From positions 186,001-250,000 of the forward strand of contig NZ_CP048882.1 in the NCBI RefSeq assembly GCF_015910445.1: a stretch of DNA of 64,000 nt, given 5' to 3'. This DNA comes from Streptomyces bathyalis. Lineage in GTDB: Bacteria; Actinomycetota; Actinomycetes; Streptomycetales; Streptomycetaceae. The notes under the pieces were generated by a model, which made no database searches, was not told the DNA's origin, and saw nothing but the letters and a program-made list of their open reading frames with translations. A program made the position numbers and the translations under genes. Each line of letters starts with the position of its first letter. Position 1 is the stretch's first letter. Positions 1 to 9,045 of the stretch are shown piece after piece.

Positions 1-2
1 CC

Positions 3-413
3 CTTCCGGCCGGCACCCTCCTCGGCGGCCTCCTCTACGCCTGCCGCACCTGGCCCGGCTCCACCCCCGCTCATCTGGCCGCGGGCGCCGCCGGTTTCGC
101 GATCGGCTGGTGGCCGCTGCTGGCCGATCCCGGACCGACTGCGGCAGTGCTTCTGGTCGCCGTTCCAGGGGTGTTCCTGGCGCCGCTGCTGACCTCCTCC
201 TTCCACGCCGTGCACACCCTCGCCCCGCCGGGCACGACCACCGAAGCGTCCGCATGGCTCATCGCCGCCATCGGCATCGGCCAGGCCGCCGGCACCGCCC
301 TGGCCGGACTCACCACCAACAGCGGGCCCTTGGCCATCGCGGCACTCCCCGCCGCCGGCGCCGCAGCCGCCTTCGCGCTTCTTCGCACCGGCCGCCGCCT
401 GCTGACGGCCTGA
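3..413 (+). CDS. MFS-type transporter, C-terminal part (5' end outside window)
   Basis: The open frame is already running at the left edge and stops at 413, so only the last ~136 residues are visible. They are very hydrophobic, with four to five alternating Ala/Leu/Gly-rich membrane segments. A loop reading GTTTEASAWLIAA is followed by GIGQAAGTALAG, the pattern common near the last helices of major facilitator superfamily drug/sugar exporters. The family is inferred from this pattern alone; substrate and direction of transport cannot be given. The protein ends in a short basic tail. It lies upstream of the conjugative-element genes on the same strand and may belong to flanking DNA rather than to the element. 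Confidence 0.6.
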   Translation, partial: LPAGTLLGGLLYACRTWPGSTPAHLAAGAAGFAIGWWPLLADPGPTAAVLLVAVPGVFLAPLLTSSFHAVHTLAPPGTTTEASAWLIAAIGIGQAAGTALAGLTTNSGPLAIAALPAAGAAAAFALLRTGRRLLTA

Positions 414-719
414 GCCCCGGGGTGTCCAGACACGCGTCCCTGATTCCGATCCCGACTCCCTCTGCAAGGAGGCCTCTACATGGCTGTTGTTGGTGCACCC
501 GGCTATCAGAACGTGGGGAAAGGCGAGTCAGGTAGCTGCGGGGCGGTGAGGCCCGCCCTGGAGCATGTCGGCAGTCATTGCCCATCGTTCGTGGTCCAGC
601 CACGCACCGTTGATGTGCTGGAAGCTCCGGGCCCGCCTCGCCTTCGCCCAACACCCCACCGCTTTCCCGCCACCACCGATAGGAGGTCCGCCTTGCCCGA
701 AGCACCAGCAGAGCCGTTC
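414..719. other. Intergenic stretch, no gene recognised
   Basis: Open frames here are shadows on both strands without convincing start sites. An AGGAGGT-like ribosome-binding sequence (around 680-687) lies some 30 bases ahead of the broken gene at 720. I see no other structure. Confidence 0.4.
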
Positions 720-1051
720 ATGACGATCCGGCACACCCTCACCGGCGAGATCACCACCACCGGCTACAACGCCGCCGCCCGGCGGATCCTGCTCCAGGCC
801 GGCTTCGAAGAGACGCCAGGCTGCGCCTGCAGAGCGACGGAGCCCGGTACGGAGCGGACGCACGGGCCTGCTCGGCAGCCAGCGAGCTGCTCGTCGCCGG
901 CCATCCCGTGCACCTGGACCGAGCCCTCGGTCGGCCGGTGAGCGCCGACGGTACGCCCCGGTTGGCCCGGTCGCCGATGTCGGCACAGTCCGTGATCCGC
1001 TCCGAGAGCGGCCAGCCTCTCCAGCGCATCGCCGAATGGGCCTCGTTTTGA
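720..1051 (+). pseudogene. Frameshifted member of the element's small 'GF-module' paralogue family
   Basis: From ATG 720 the frame encodes an N-terminus ending AAARRILLQAGFEETP, matching the A-x3-L-x2-GF module of the proteins at 5273, 6773 and 12639. Around base 818 the frame is lost. Moving to the next frame restores a plausible continuation (RLRLQSDGARYG, then ELLVAGHPVHLDRALG) that ends at TGA 1049-1051. The defect equals loss of one C in a short C run. The intact product would be ~110 aa. Function of the family is unknown. It could be a real decay event or a sequencing indel, since several neighbours show the same kind of lesion. Confidence 0.5.
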
Positions 1052-2252
1052 CCACACCCGGAACGCCTACCAGTCCAGCGCGCACCAAGGGCGGCGAACT
1101 ACGGGCCAAGGTGGCCCGACTGCTGGCCGACCGGCCGGCGGACACGCTCACCATCGGGGACATGGCCAGGCAGCTGGGCCACTCCCACGGCGCCGTCCGC
1201 AACGCCGCCCTCACCCTGGTGCGACGCGGCGAGGCCGACCAAGGCGGAACAGGACAACCGGAGTTCCGCGCGAACGCGAAAACCGCCGCAGCCGCGCAGA
1301 CCGCTGTGATCAGCCCACCGGGCACCCACTCTCCCCGCGCCCAGGCGGCCACGGCCCGCACGACCATTCCCGCAGCAGCCACGCCCAGGCAGACCGGCAC
1401 GATCCGCCGCGCGGGGGGCCAGGTCTACCACCCCCGGGAGCTGGCCGATCTGCCCGACGTCGAGGCGTTGAATCGCTTGCGCGACGCCGACGTGCCGGTG
1501 CTGCTCTACGGCCCTCCGGGCACCGGCAAGACGAGTCTGGTCGAGGCGGCGTTCCGGACCTGCTCACCGTCGCCGGTGACGGCGACACCACGGTCGGCGA
1601 CTTGATCGGCGAGTACACACAGGACGACGCGGGAGCCTACGTCTTCCAGTACGGTCCGCTGGTCACCGCGATGACCGAGGGCCGCGCCCTGCTGATCGAC
1701 GATGCCACCTTGATCTCACCGAAGGTCCTGGCGGCGCTGTATCCCGCGATGGACGGGCGCAGGCAGATCCAGGTCAAGGCCCACAAGGGCGAGACCATCA
1801 AGGCCGAGCCGGGCTTCTACGTGGTGGCGGGCCACAATCCCGGCGTCCACGGGGCGGTTTTGACGGAGGCGCTCGCGAGCCGGTTCAGCGTGCAAATCCA
1901 GATCGGCACGGACTATGACCTCGCCCTGGCGCTGAGGATCGATGCCCGGGTGGTCCGGGTCGCCCGACACCTCGCCCGCCAAGTCGAACTCGGCGAGCTG
2001 GGCTGGGCCCCCCAACTGCGCGAACTGCTCAGCTACCAGAGGACCGAGGCCGTCCTCGGCACCAAAGCCGCGCTCGCGAACCTGGTCGGCATCGCTCCTG
2101 TGGAGGATCGCGACGCCGTCGCCGCTGCCGTCATCAAGGCTGCCGGCGTCAAGGAGGTCGCTCCCCTCACCCTCGGCAAGCAGCTCCCCGCCTCAGCCGT
2201 CCGGCAGCCCCCGGGCAGCACCGGCTCCGCGCACCGGGGCCGCTCGCGATGA
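1036..2252 (+). pseudogene. MoxR/CobS-type AAA+ ATPase, split by a one-base frameshift
   Basis: The first frame (1036-1605) has an N-terminal helix-turn-helix-like stretch (LTIGDMARQLGHSHGAVRNAAL) and ends just after the Walker A motif GPPGTGKTS. The second frame (1602-2252) carries Walker B (ALLIDDA), the sensor region (YVVAGHNPG) and the C-terminal lid. Restoring one C at about 1553 (TTCCG to TTCCCG) joins them into one ~405-aa protein with the sequence PDLLTVAGDGDTTVGDLIGEY at the junction. MoxR-family ATPases usually act as chaperones with a VWA partner, and the next gene (overlapping at 2249) encodes exactly that. Whether the split is real or a sequencing error cannot be told from the sequence. 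Confidence 0.7.
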
Positions 2253-4189
2253 GCGCCCACCACCACGTCCAGTCCCCCGCCACCACGCCGGACGACGACG
2301 CCGACCTCGCGCGATGGGACGACGACGGCGCCCCGCCCGCGCAACCCCGTTCCTCCCCGGACGCGTGGCTGCGCGTGGGAGCCGAACTCGGCGATCGGCT
2401 GGTCGCCCTCTCCGGCCGCCAGGACCTCCTCGTCACCTGCCGCCCCGGCACGCGCAGCGGCGCACCGGCCGCGTTCTTCCCCACTCTGGGCGAGGTCGAG
2501 TTCGACGCCGGCCTGTTCGCCCCGCTCCAGCCCCACCAGATCCATCCGCGGATCGTGGGCGACGAGGAGCGGTATCCCGCCGCCTGGGGAGTGTTCGTCC
2601 ACGAGGCCGCGCACGCGGCCCACTCCGTCTGGACGAAGCCTGCCGGAGCGAACCCCCGTCTCGTCGAGGCCGCGCTCCTGCTGGAGGAGAGCCGCGTCGA
2701 AGGCGCACACCTGATCACCCGGCCCACGGACCGCACGTACCTGCGCACCAGTGCCCGAACCCTGGTCATGCCCGACGTCGCCCACCCCACCCTCCAGGGC
2801 ATCGAGCATGCCGCCGCCGTGGCGGCCCTGGTCCTCGGCCGCCGTGACGTCGGCATCCTGGACGCCGGCGAGACCCGGGCCGTCGACGATCTGTGCGAAA
2901 AGGTGCTGGGCGCAAACCTGCTGGCCACACTCACCCGCATCTGGACCGCAGCCCACCAGTGCGCCGACCACGACGCCACGACCATGCTCGCGCACGCGAA
3001 AGAATGGTGCGACGCTCTGGACACCGCGGCCCCCGCCCTGCCCGTGCCGGAGAACCTCACCGATCTGCTGTCCGGCGCCGTGGGGGCCGTCATGGACAGC
3101 ACGGCAGCCACCGACGCCGCCGACCTCGCGGCACAGGCCGCAGCGACCAACGCCATCGCCGCGCAGTCCAAGGCGCAGGCTCAAGACCGCGCCCAGCGGG
3201 CCGGCCAGCGACGCAAAGCAGCCGCCACCGCCAAGTCGGTCTTCAACACCCGTGGCACCACCGTCACCCCCGACGGCACACCGGCGCCCTACGGCAACCC
3301 GGTCACCGGCACCCGCAGGCCCACCGCCGCCGAGCAGAGTGCCGCCGCGCGCCTGAGCCGCGCCCTGCGTGCCGCCGCCTACCGCGAGCGGACCGAGGAG
3401 CGGACCACCAGCCCCACCCCGCCCGGCCGCCTCAACATGCGCGCGGCCCTCGCCCGCGACGCTCAGCGCGCGGCCGGGTCGGTCCCCACCGCGGAACCGT
3501 TCACCCACACCCGCCGCCGGAACTCCCCCACCCCACCGCTGCGTGTGGGTATCGCCGTCGACGTCTCCGGCTCCATGCGTGCCGCCTGCGCGCCCGCCGC
3601 GTCCGCTGCCTGGATCGTGGCACGCGCAGCAGCCCTGACCGACCCCGACTCCCGTACCGCCACGACCGCCTATGACATGCACCTGACCGCATTGACCCGA
3701 CCCACCCACCGAGCACCACAGCGCGTGACGACGTTCGATGCCAACGGCGGCCACCACAACCTCGGCGACGCCATCGACGCACTCGACCACGGCCTCGAAC
3801 TCAGCCGCCCCGGCGCCGGCCGCCTCCTCGTGATCGTCACCGACGCCCGGTACGGCAGCGACGAAACCGCTCAAGCCATCACCCGCGTCAAACAGCTCAC
3901 GACCGCCGGCTGCGCCGTACTCCAGCTCACCCTCACCGCGGAGTCCCGCCACTTGCCGGGGACCACCTTGCTGCACGTGCCCCAGCGCTCCCGTCGCCAT
4001 CGCCACGGCGGCCACAGACGCCATCCGCAGGACACGCTGAGACGACGCAGCAGGCGGAAGCATCCCCGAGACCACCGCCAAGCGCTCCAGACCACCTCCG
4101 TCCGCCGCATGAATCGTGCATCTGATGCACGACCCTCCGCAACGACGCAGGCCACCACCCCAACCGCCAACGAAAGGCACTCGATTTGA
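2249..4189 (+). CDS. VWA-domain protein with metallopeptidase-like N-terminus, partner of the MoxR-type ATPase
   Basis: The ATG at 2249 overlaps the stop of the AAA+ gene, so the two are translationally coupled. Residues ~117-121 read HEAAH, the HExxH zinc-peptidase signature. The middle is Ala/Gln-rich and possibly helical. Around residue 438 begins a von Willebrand A domain with the MIDAS motif DVSGS, followed by the expected LLVIVTDA strand. AAA-VWA pairs commonly remodel or insert metals into protein complexes; the role in this element is unknown. The tail is suspicious: after LLHV the frame becomes Arg/His-rich, whereas dropping one C from the CCCC run near 3975 gives PVAIATAATDAIRR and a stop at 4040. 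The native protein is therefore probably ~596 aa. Confidence 0.7.
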   Translation: MSAHHHVQSPATTPDDDADLARWDDDGAPPAQPRSSPDAWLRVGAELGDRLVALSGRQDLLVTCRPGTRSGAPAAFFPTLGEVEFDAGLFAPLQPHQIHPRIVGDEERYPAAWGVFVHEAAHAAHSVWTKPAGANPRLVEAALLLEESRVEGAHLITRPTDRTYLRTSARTLVMPDVAHPTLQGIEHAAAVAALVLGRRDVGILDAGETRAVDDLCEKVLGANLLATLTRIWTAAHQCADHDATTMLAHAKEWCDALDTAAPALPVPENLTDLLSGAVGAVMDSTAATDAADLAAQAAATNAIAAQSKAQAQDRAQRAGQRRKAAATAKSVFNTRGTTVTPDGTPAPYGNPVTGTRRPTAAEQSAAARLSRALRAAAYRERTEERTTSPTPPGRLNMRAALARDAQRAAGSVPTAEPFTHTRRRNSPTPPLRVGIAVDVSGSMRAACAPAASAAWIVARAAALTDPDSRTATTAYDMHLTALTRPTHRAPQRVTTFDANGGHHNLGDAIDALDHGLELSRPGAGRLLVIVTDARYGSDETAQAITRVKQLTTAGCAVLQLTLTAESRHLPGTTLLHVPQRSRRHRHGGHRRHPQDTLRRRSRRKHPRDHRQALQTTSVRRMNRASDARPSATTQATTPTANERHSI

Positions 4190-4740
4190 AGCCCCAGACC
4201 AGCAGCCCGACCTCGAACATAACGCCCATCAAACGAAATTCCCCCGGGGTTCCTACGCACTGGGACATCGACCACACCTGCGGCCACACCGTCGAACACG
4301 ACCTGTCCGCCCGCCCCGCCGACAAGCGCGCCGCCTTCGCCCGCTGGCTCGCCGCGCGGGAATGCACCGACTGCTGGAAGACCACCCGCGAAACCGAAGG
4401 ACCCAGCACCCAGGAATGGCTGAAGGCACGACGGGCCGAGGAACAGGCCGAAGCCCGCGCCTGGGCCACCCGCTACGACATGCCGCCCCTGGACGGCCCG
4501 CCCAAGACCCTCGACTGGGGCGAACGCTCCCGCCACCAGCTCATGGCCGCCGCCTACACCGCGCTGGTCATCGAAGGCCCCTGGAGCGAGACCGACTGGG
4601 CGCCCGTGGAGGAGAAGGCCCGCACGATCACCCGAGCCGGATGGTGGATCGACCAGCGCGACGCCGACGGAACCGACCTGCCCGAACTGCTCGAGGCAGC
4701 AACCGAGAACGACCTCGGCACCGAGAACCCCTTCCGGTAG
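4186..4740 (+). CDS. 184-aa element protein with Cys/His pairs, unknown function
   Basis: A TTG start at 4186 is preceded by GAAAGG with about eight bases of spacing. After a Ser/Thr/Pro-rich leader come CGH (about residue 33) and CTDC (about residue 61), a pattern that could bind zinc. The region between and beyond them is charged and probably helical (KRAAFARWLAARE, then EEQAEARAWATRYD). I do not recognise a named family. Position inside the one-strand conjugative-element operon suggests an accessory transfer or maintenance role, but this is only context. Confidence 0.6.
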   Translation: MKPQTSSPTSNITPIKRNSPGVPTHWDIDHTCGHTVEHDLSARPADKRAAFARWLAARECTDCWKTTRETEGPSTQEWLKARRAEEQAEARAWATRYDMPPLDGPPKTLDWGERSRHQLMAAAYTALVIEGPWSETDWAPVEEKARTITRAGWWIDQRDADGTDLPELLEAATENDLGTENPFR

Positions 4741-4754
4741 CCACCACCCGTCTG

Positions 4755-4834
4755 CATAGCGCCGGAAGGCCGGTTAGCCAAACCGGGCTTTCTCCGGACC
4801 ATGGAAAGCCCCGCCGCCCTCACCCACCTCTCGT
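4755..4834. repeat. Copy A of an ~80-bp dispersed hairpin element
   Basis: The core GTTAGCCAAACCGGG (4773-4787) sits in an imperfect hairpin. CATAGC occurs 18 bases before it and CATGGAA 27 bases after it. The same three blocks at the same spacing recur at 33639. It lies between the stop at 4740 and the start at 4848. It could be a terminator, a structured RNA or a mobile-element end. Confidence 0.5.
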
Positions 4835-4847
4835 GAAGGACCTGCTC

Positions 4848-5267
4848 GTGTCCGAAGCCGCCTACCGGCCGCCCTTCATACCGGCCGACCCCGTCACCCC
4901 CGAACGCGACATCACCCACGCCCACTTCGCGCCCGGCGACCGCATCGTCATCATCAAAGGAGCCTTCGGCGGGGACCTGTGCGGCGAGGAGATGACCGTC
5001 GTCGCCCCCTCCTGGCACACCCCCACCGACGAGGACGGCTGGCGGCTGCGCAACCCCCACGGCGGAGCCCACACCTTCATCACCGCCCACCCCCGCCACC
5101 TCATCCACGTCGAGCGCTACTGCCCCGACTGCACCAGCCACCTCAAAGCCCTCGCGCAGGTGCTGCTCCCACAGATGCCGGCCGACCGCGTCGTCGACGG
5201 CCGCTGGTACACCCTCAACGCCCTGGACCACCTCGTCCACCACCGCGACCAGCGCAGCGGTCGTTGA
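4848..5267 (+). CDS. 139-aa element protein, unknown function
   Basis: GTG 4848 was chosen because AAGGA lies seven bases upstream; a GTG at 4833 has no such site. The protein begins with a Pro-rich stretch. It then has a beta-rich segment that looks like a small SH3/KOW-type barrel (FAPGDRIVIIKGAFGG, GEEMTVVAPSW) and a single CPDC pair near residue 95. The C-terminus is helical. Small barrel plus CxxC suggests nucleic-acid or protein binding, but no family is recognised. The stop overlaps the region just before the next start (5273), consistent with an operon. Confidence 0.55.
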   Translation: MSEAAYRPPFIPADPVTPERDITHAHFAPGDRIVIIKGAFGGDLCGEEMTVVAPSWHTPTDEDGWRLRNPHGGAHTFITAHPRHLIHVERYCPDCTSHLKALAQVLLPQMPADRVVDGRWYTLNALDHLVHHRDQRSGR

Positions 5268-5272
5268 TCACG

Positions 5273-5974
5273 ATGGCCATCTCTGACCGACACCTGGACA
5301 TCCGCCACGACCCGCATTCCGGTGAAGTCCTCGCCCGTGGCGGGGACATCGAGGCTCACAGCATTCTCCAGCGCAGCGGGTTCGTCCCCGTCGTGCGCCT
5401 GCACGAGCACTACCACCGGCTGCCCACCGGCCTGGAGGACGACGAGGCGATCCGCCTCACCAAACAAGCTGTCGCCCGCCTGACCGCGGTCGGCTACGAC
5501 GTCGATCACGACGCGGCCTTCGTCACCGGGCGCCGCATCCTGCACGAACCCACCCTCGGCGACCACGTCACCGGTCTCGCCCGCCGCATCCGCGAAGCCG
5601 ACCACACCGAGCAGGTCACCGACGCCCTCACCGAGCTGACGGCCCCCGGCGACGGCGTACTCGCGGCCGTGGGCGAAGTCCTCACCGCCACCGCCGACTT
5701 CCTCCACGACCTCGGCGAGGGGAGCGACCCGTACTACGCGAACCGGCTGCGGTACCTGGCCTTCGCGCGGCTGGGCGTCCTGGCAGGCGAACTCGGCCGC
5801 ATCCGCGACGAGCTGGCTGACCGGCACCTCCCGCACCCGCACCGCAGCCCCTGCCCACAGCAGGTCGCCGCCGACGAGCAGGAAGCCTCGGTCAGCTGCC
5901 GCTGCCCGAACCCGACACCCGGACCGGCCCAGCCGCCATCCGGACCTGGAGCCACGCCGGGCCGCCAACGTTAG
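5273..5974 (+). CDS. GF-module paralogue, 233 aa, unknown function
   Basis: ATG 5273 follows the previous stop by only a few bases. The N-terminal third holds the module shared by several proteins of this element: AHSILQRSGF, then YHRLP, then an acidic helix. The C-terminal half is helical and resembles that of the protein at 6773 (both have ALTEL/VLTEL followed by a Pro-Gly or Pro-Asn-Asp-Gly turn). The last ~40 residues are Pro/Gln-rich and disordered. Tandem relatives in one operon point to duplication and divergence inside the element. No enzymatic motif is visible. Confidence 0.6.
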   Translation: MAISDRHLDIRHDPHSGEVLARGGDIEAHSILQRSGFVPVVRLHEHYHRLPTGLEDDEAIRLTKQAVARLTAVGYDVDHDAAFVTGRRILHEPTLGDHVTGLARRIREADHTEQVTDALTELTAPGDGVLAAVGEVLTATADFLHDLGEGSDPYYANRLRYLAFARLGVLAGELGRIRDELADRHLPHPHRSPCPQQVAADEQEASVSCRCPNPTPGPAQPPSGPGATPGRQR

Positions 5975-6008
5975 AAACGTCCCCAACTCGCGTCCTGTGG
6001 AGAGAGGA

Positions 6009-6776
6009 ATGCCCCGAACCGATACCCGCGAACTGGAATCCTTCGCCGCCGCGCTGGCCGAGCAGCTACCCGGCACCTGGACCAGCGAATACCACCACCA
6101 CACCGCATACCCCGAGCAGTTCCCCATCGCCAAGGACCTGTGGGACATGGGCGTCGTCTCCGCCGCCGTGACCGCTGTCGTCCTCGGGCACGACGCCGTC
6201 CTCACCCACCAGAACGGCACCCGCCTCTACGTCATCGACCACCCGGGATACGACGGTGAGCATCTCGTCGGCGCCCTCGCTCCGCCCGACATCGAACCAG
6301 ACGCTCTCCGCGGCGTCGGTGAACCGGACGGCATCATCGTCACCGACCACCCGGTCCAAGCCGCCCGGGACATCGCATCCGATCTGCTGCCCCGCTACGA
6401 ACAAGCCCTCAGCCAGGTCCGGCAGAACACTGCACACCCCGCGGCGCCGTCACGGCCCGCTCCGGCTCGGGAAGCCGAGCGTGTGGTGATGACCTGGTAT
6501 GGCGACGGCGTCATCGCCGCCCAGGCGCCCGGCCAAGAGGCAGCCACCGCGCTGCACCGCAACGGCTTCACGTGGGACCCCGCGGAACTCGCCTTCGTCC
6601 TGCCCGCCGGTGACACCGCCGAACAAGCCCACCGCGTGCAGGCCGCCGGAGCACAACTCGCTGTCCTCGGCATCGGCGTCCTCATGCGCCACCCGCCCCG
6701 CGACACCGACCTGACCACCACGACTCCCGCCCCGCCGGCACACCAGCCCGCGCCGATACGGGGACGTACGCGATGA
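6009..6776 (+). CDS. 255-aa element protein ending in a GF module
   Basis: ATG 6009 is preceded by GGAGAG; GTG 5997 is an alternative. The first ~150 residues form an alpha/beta domain of unknown family with a YVIDHPGYDG loop. The C-terminal part carries the module seen elsewhere in the operon (AATALHRNGFTW, then FVLPAGD). The tail is Thr/Pro-rich. The stop codon overlaps the next start (ATGA), so translation of 6773 is probably coupled. No function can be assigned. Confidence 0.6.
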   Translation: MPRTDTRELESFAAALAEQLPGTWTSEYHHHTAYPEQFPIAKDLWDMGVVSAAVTAVVLGHDAVLTHQNGTRLYVIDHPGYDGEHLVGALAPPDIEPDALRGVGEPDGIIVTDHPVQAARDIASDLLPRYEQALSQVRQNTAHPAAPSRPAPAREAERVVMTWYGDGVIAAQAPGQEAATALHRNGFTWDPAELAFVLPAGDTAEQAHRVQAAGAQLAVLGIGVLMRHPPRDTDLTTTTPAPPAHQPAPIRGRTR

Positions 6777-7447
6777 GCACCGGCCAAGACCCGCAGCCGG
6801 AACCGCAGTTCTTCGTCCAGGACTACATCACCATCAGCCGGGACCACCGCACCCAGCTCGTCATCGCCCTCGGCGGCAACGACAAAGCCGCCGGGATCCT
6901 CCAGACCACCGGCCACTTCCTCCCCGCCCCCGGGCCGCTGGGCACCTACCACCGCCAGCCTCACACCCTGCCCGTCGACGAGCAGCGCCGGGGCGCCACC
7001 GCCGCCGCGCAGCATCTGCTGCTGGCCGGTTTCAGCGTCCACCTCGACCCGGCACTCGACGTGCTCAGCACCGTCGACTCCGACCGCGCTGCGGCCCACC
7101 GCTACCTGGCCCAGCTCGCCGGACGTGCTGCTGCCGCCGCTGACGACCGCGGGGTGGCCGAGGTGCTGACCGAACTCGTCGCGCCCAACGACGGGATGCT
7201 GCCGCGGACGCTGATGACGCTGGTCTCCGCCTGGGCGCCCTGGACACGACGCCTGGAAGCCGCTGGGCAGGAACCGGTGCTGCCGGAGGGGCTGATGAAC
7301 GCCGCCAGCAGCATCTCCCGGCAGGCCTGGCAGATCGAGCAGATCCGCAACAAGGCCGCCACACGCCCCTCCACCGATGCGGCACCGCACCGCCCGGCAA
7401 GTGCGCCCCCGCAGGCCGATCGCAACCGTCCACAGCACAAGCGCTGA
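6773..7447 (+). CDS. GF-module paralogue, 224 aa, unknown function
   Basis: The start overlaps the previous stop (ATGA). The protein opens with a beta-hairpin-like segment, then AAGILQTTGHF and YHRQP, the same module as in the 5273 protein. A helical domain follows (VAEVLTELVAPNDGML), aligning by eye with the corresponding part of that paralogue. The tail is Pro/Arg-rich. It is an intact copy in the paralogue series. No catalytic residues stand out. Confidence 0.6.
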   Translation: MSTGQDPQPEPQFFVQDYITISRDHRTQLVIALGGNDKAAGILQTTGHFLPAPGPLGTYHRQPHTLPVDEQRRGATAAAQHLLLAGFSVHLDPALDVLSTVDSDRAAAHRYLAQLAGRAAAAADDRGVAEVLTELVAPNDGMLPRTLMTLVSAWAPWTRRLEAAGQEPVLPEGLMNAASSISRQAWQIEQIRNKAATRPSTDAAPHRPASAPPQADRNRPQHKR

Positions 7448-7772
7448 CCCCCGCCAGCGTCCCGACGGCCGTGCACCGGCCCCTGCTGCTCCGGTCCCGT
7501 CCGTACCGGCTCGATGCAGCCGCTGAACCAACACCCGCTGGAGCAGCACAATCCCTGACCACTCCCGCACCGTCCCACCGCCGATGTCCCCCACGCTCCG
7601 GCCCCGGCTGGCGACCTTCGTCATCCGCCGCTACCTGCACACCATCGTCGCGAGCGAGATGACACGGCAGATCCTTCTTCCGCCTGGCCGATCCTCGTCC
7701 CTCGACGAGACGCCCGTCGCTGATGAGGACCCACGCGCGGAAATCCGCCAACTCTCCTACTCGCGGAGGACC
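7448..7772. other. Intergenic stretch, no gene recognised
   Basis: The frame of the next gene is open upstream of 7773, but its translation is low-complexity and lacks a good ribosome-binding site. No hairpin or repeat was seen. Confidence 0.35.
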
Positions 7773-8171
7773 ATGACCGACGACCCGACCGACCCCGTGC
7801 TCCTTGCTCGGGACATCGCCCACGACCTCGGCGAGCTGACCGAACACCTCTCACAGGCCGACCGGCAGCAGGCCGCCCTCATCGTCGAAGCCATCGTCGA
7901 CAATGACGAAGGCGTCGTGGACCGGCTGAGCATGCTGCTGGACACCGCCGGCCACTACACCCGCGCCGCCGAAGGAACCTTCACACCCGAGCTGTGCCTC
8001 GCCCTCGGCCGCGCCGCCAACCACCTGCACGACATCCGCCTCGACCTCGACGAGCGCACAGACGAGATCCGCCTACGTGCTTCCCGCACCGACGACACCC
8101 CGGCACCACCGGCCCCCGCCTCTCAGCCAACGACGGCAACGTCGCGCCCTGTTCGCGGGAGACCGTCGTGA
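7773..8171 (+). CDS. 132-aa helical element protein, unknown function
   Basis: ATG 7773 has GGAGG just upstream. The sequence is acidic and predicted mostly helical (ARDIAHDLGELTEHL, AALIVEAIVDNDEGVVDRLSMLL), with a Pro/Thr-rich tail. It overlaps the DUF317 gene at 8168 by GTGA, so the two are likely co-translated. The acidic helical nature would fit a partner protein, but nothing identifies it. Confidence 0.55.
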   Translation: MTDDPTDPVLLARDIAHDLGELTEHLSQADRQQAALIVEAIVDNDEGVVDRLSMLLDTAGHYTRAAEGTFTPELCLALGRAANHLHDIRLDLDERTDEIRLRASRTDDTPAPPAPASQPTTATSRPVRGRPS

Positions 8172-9028
8172 GCCCGCGCCCTGCCCTGCCCGGCTGGGAG
8201 GTTCCGCAGCAGCACTACCTCATCCAACCGCGGCATCTTGCCGGAGGCGGCGACCTCACGCACATCACCGCCTACCTGCACGCCGCGGGCTGGAAGAACC
8301 GCACCCGCCGCTCCGGCGGGCGGATCACCTTCGACAGCCCAGACGGCAACTCCCGCGTCTCCTACGCCAGAGACCTCAACCCGCCGAGATGGATGGTCTC
8401 CGGGAACAGCGGAAATGACCCGGCCAACACCTGGCACGCATCGTTCGGCGCCGCGATCCCGGTCGAGATCCTCGCCGGATTCACCGACGCCCTCACCCGG
8501 TCGCCCACTCCGCAGGCGCCCAACGTGTGGCGACCGCTGACCGGTCAGGGCTGGACCAACACCGCCGGTGAACACCCCACCGCGACAAGCCCCGACGGCG
8601 GCACCAGCCTCCAATTCCGCCAGGAGAACGGCTCCGCAGCCTGGATGGCGAGCGCCAACGCCACCACCAGCAGCGGACAAGAGACACAGGTTTGGGACGC
8701 GGTCCTCACCGACAACGCCCCCATGCGGGCCATCGAAGGCTTCGCCGCAGCCCTGGCCGACCCGATGCCGCTACTGCGCCCACCGGGGAGCATGCCCTTC
8801 ACCGCCGCCCGGCAGGCGACCGCGACGCCGTACATGGTGCTGCCCTCCCAGCTCGGCGCCTGGCAGCGCCTACGCGTCACCGCCGCCCGCGCCACCAGAC
8901 GGGCCAGGACCACCTGGGGCATCCACCGACCCCGCAGACCAACACGGGCGCCCAGGCCGGCACGGGCACCGAAGCCCGCCGGGATTCCGAGGCCGCTCGC
9001 GTTGACCGGCGGCGTGCGGCGTCGGTGA
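8168..9028 (+). CDS. DUF317-domain protein with two domains
   Basis: GTG 8168 overlaps the previous stop. Two DUF317 units are visible. The first (~residues 15-105) has RHLAGGGD, AAGWKN, a SPDG turn and LAGFTDAL; the second (~115-200) has VWRPLTGQGW, SPDGGT and AIEGFAAAL. DUF317 proteins are small alpha/beta proteins found mainly in Streptomyces, often on mobile elements, and their function is not established. The C-terminal ~60 residues are Arg/Pro/Ala-rich and could bind nucleic acid. It is one of three DUF317 genes in this operon. Confidence 0.7.
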   Translation: MSPRPALPGWEVPQQHYLIQPRHLAGGGDLTHITAYLHAAGWKNRTRRSGGRITFDSPDGNSRVSYARDLNPPRWMVSGNSGNDPANTWHASFGAAIPVEILAGFTDALTRSPTPQAPNVWRPLTGQGWTNTAGEHPTATSPDGGTSLQFRQENGSAAWMASANATTSSGQETQVWDAVLTDNAPMRAIEGFAAALADPMPLLRPPGSMPFTAARQATATPYMVLPSQLGAWQRLRVTAARATRRARTTWGIHRPRRPTRAPRPARAPKPAGIPRPLALTGGVRRR

Positions 9029-9045
9029 AGCAGGAGCATCCCGCT

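Noticed and set aside
1036..2252. Programmed frameshift in the AAA+ gene
   Set aside because: No slippery heptamer or downstream structure was seen; nearby genes show the same kind of one-C lesion, so error or decay is more likely.
2033..4180. 715-aa minus-strand frame opposite the VWA gene
   Set aside because: Gly/Val/Arg-rich shadow composition with no domain; the + strand VWA and HExxH motifs are convincing.
4116..4847. Long + frame running into the 139-aa gene
   Set aside because: It overlaps the better-supported 184-aa gene in another frame and is Arg/His/Pro-rich shadow sequence.
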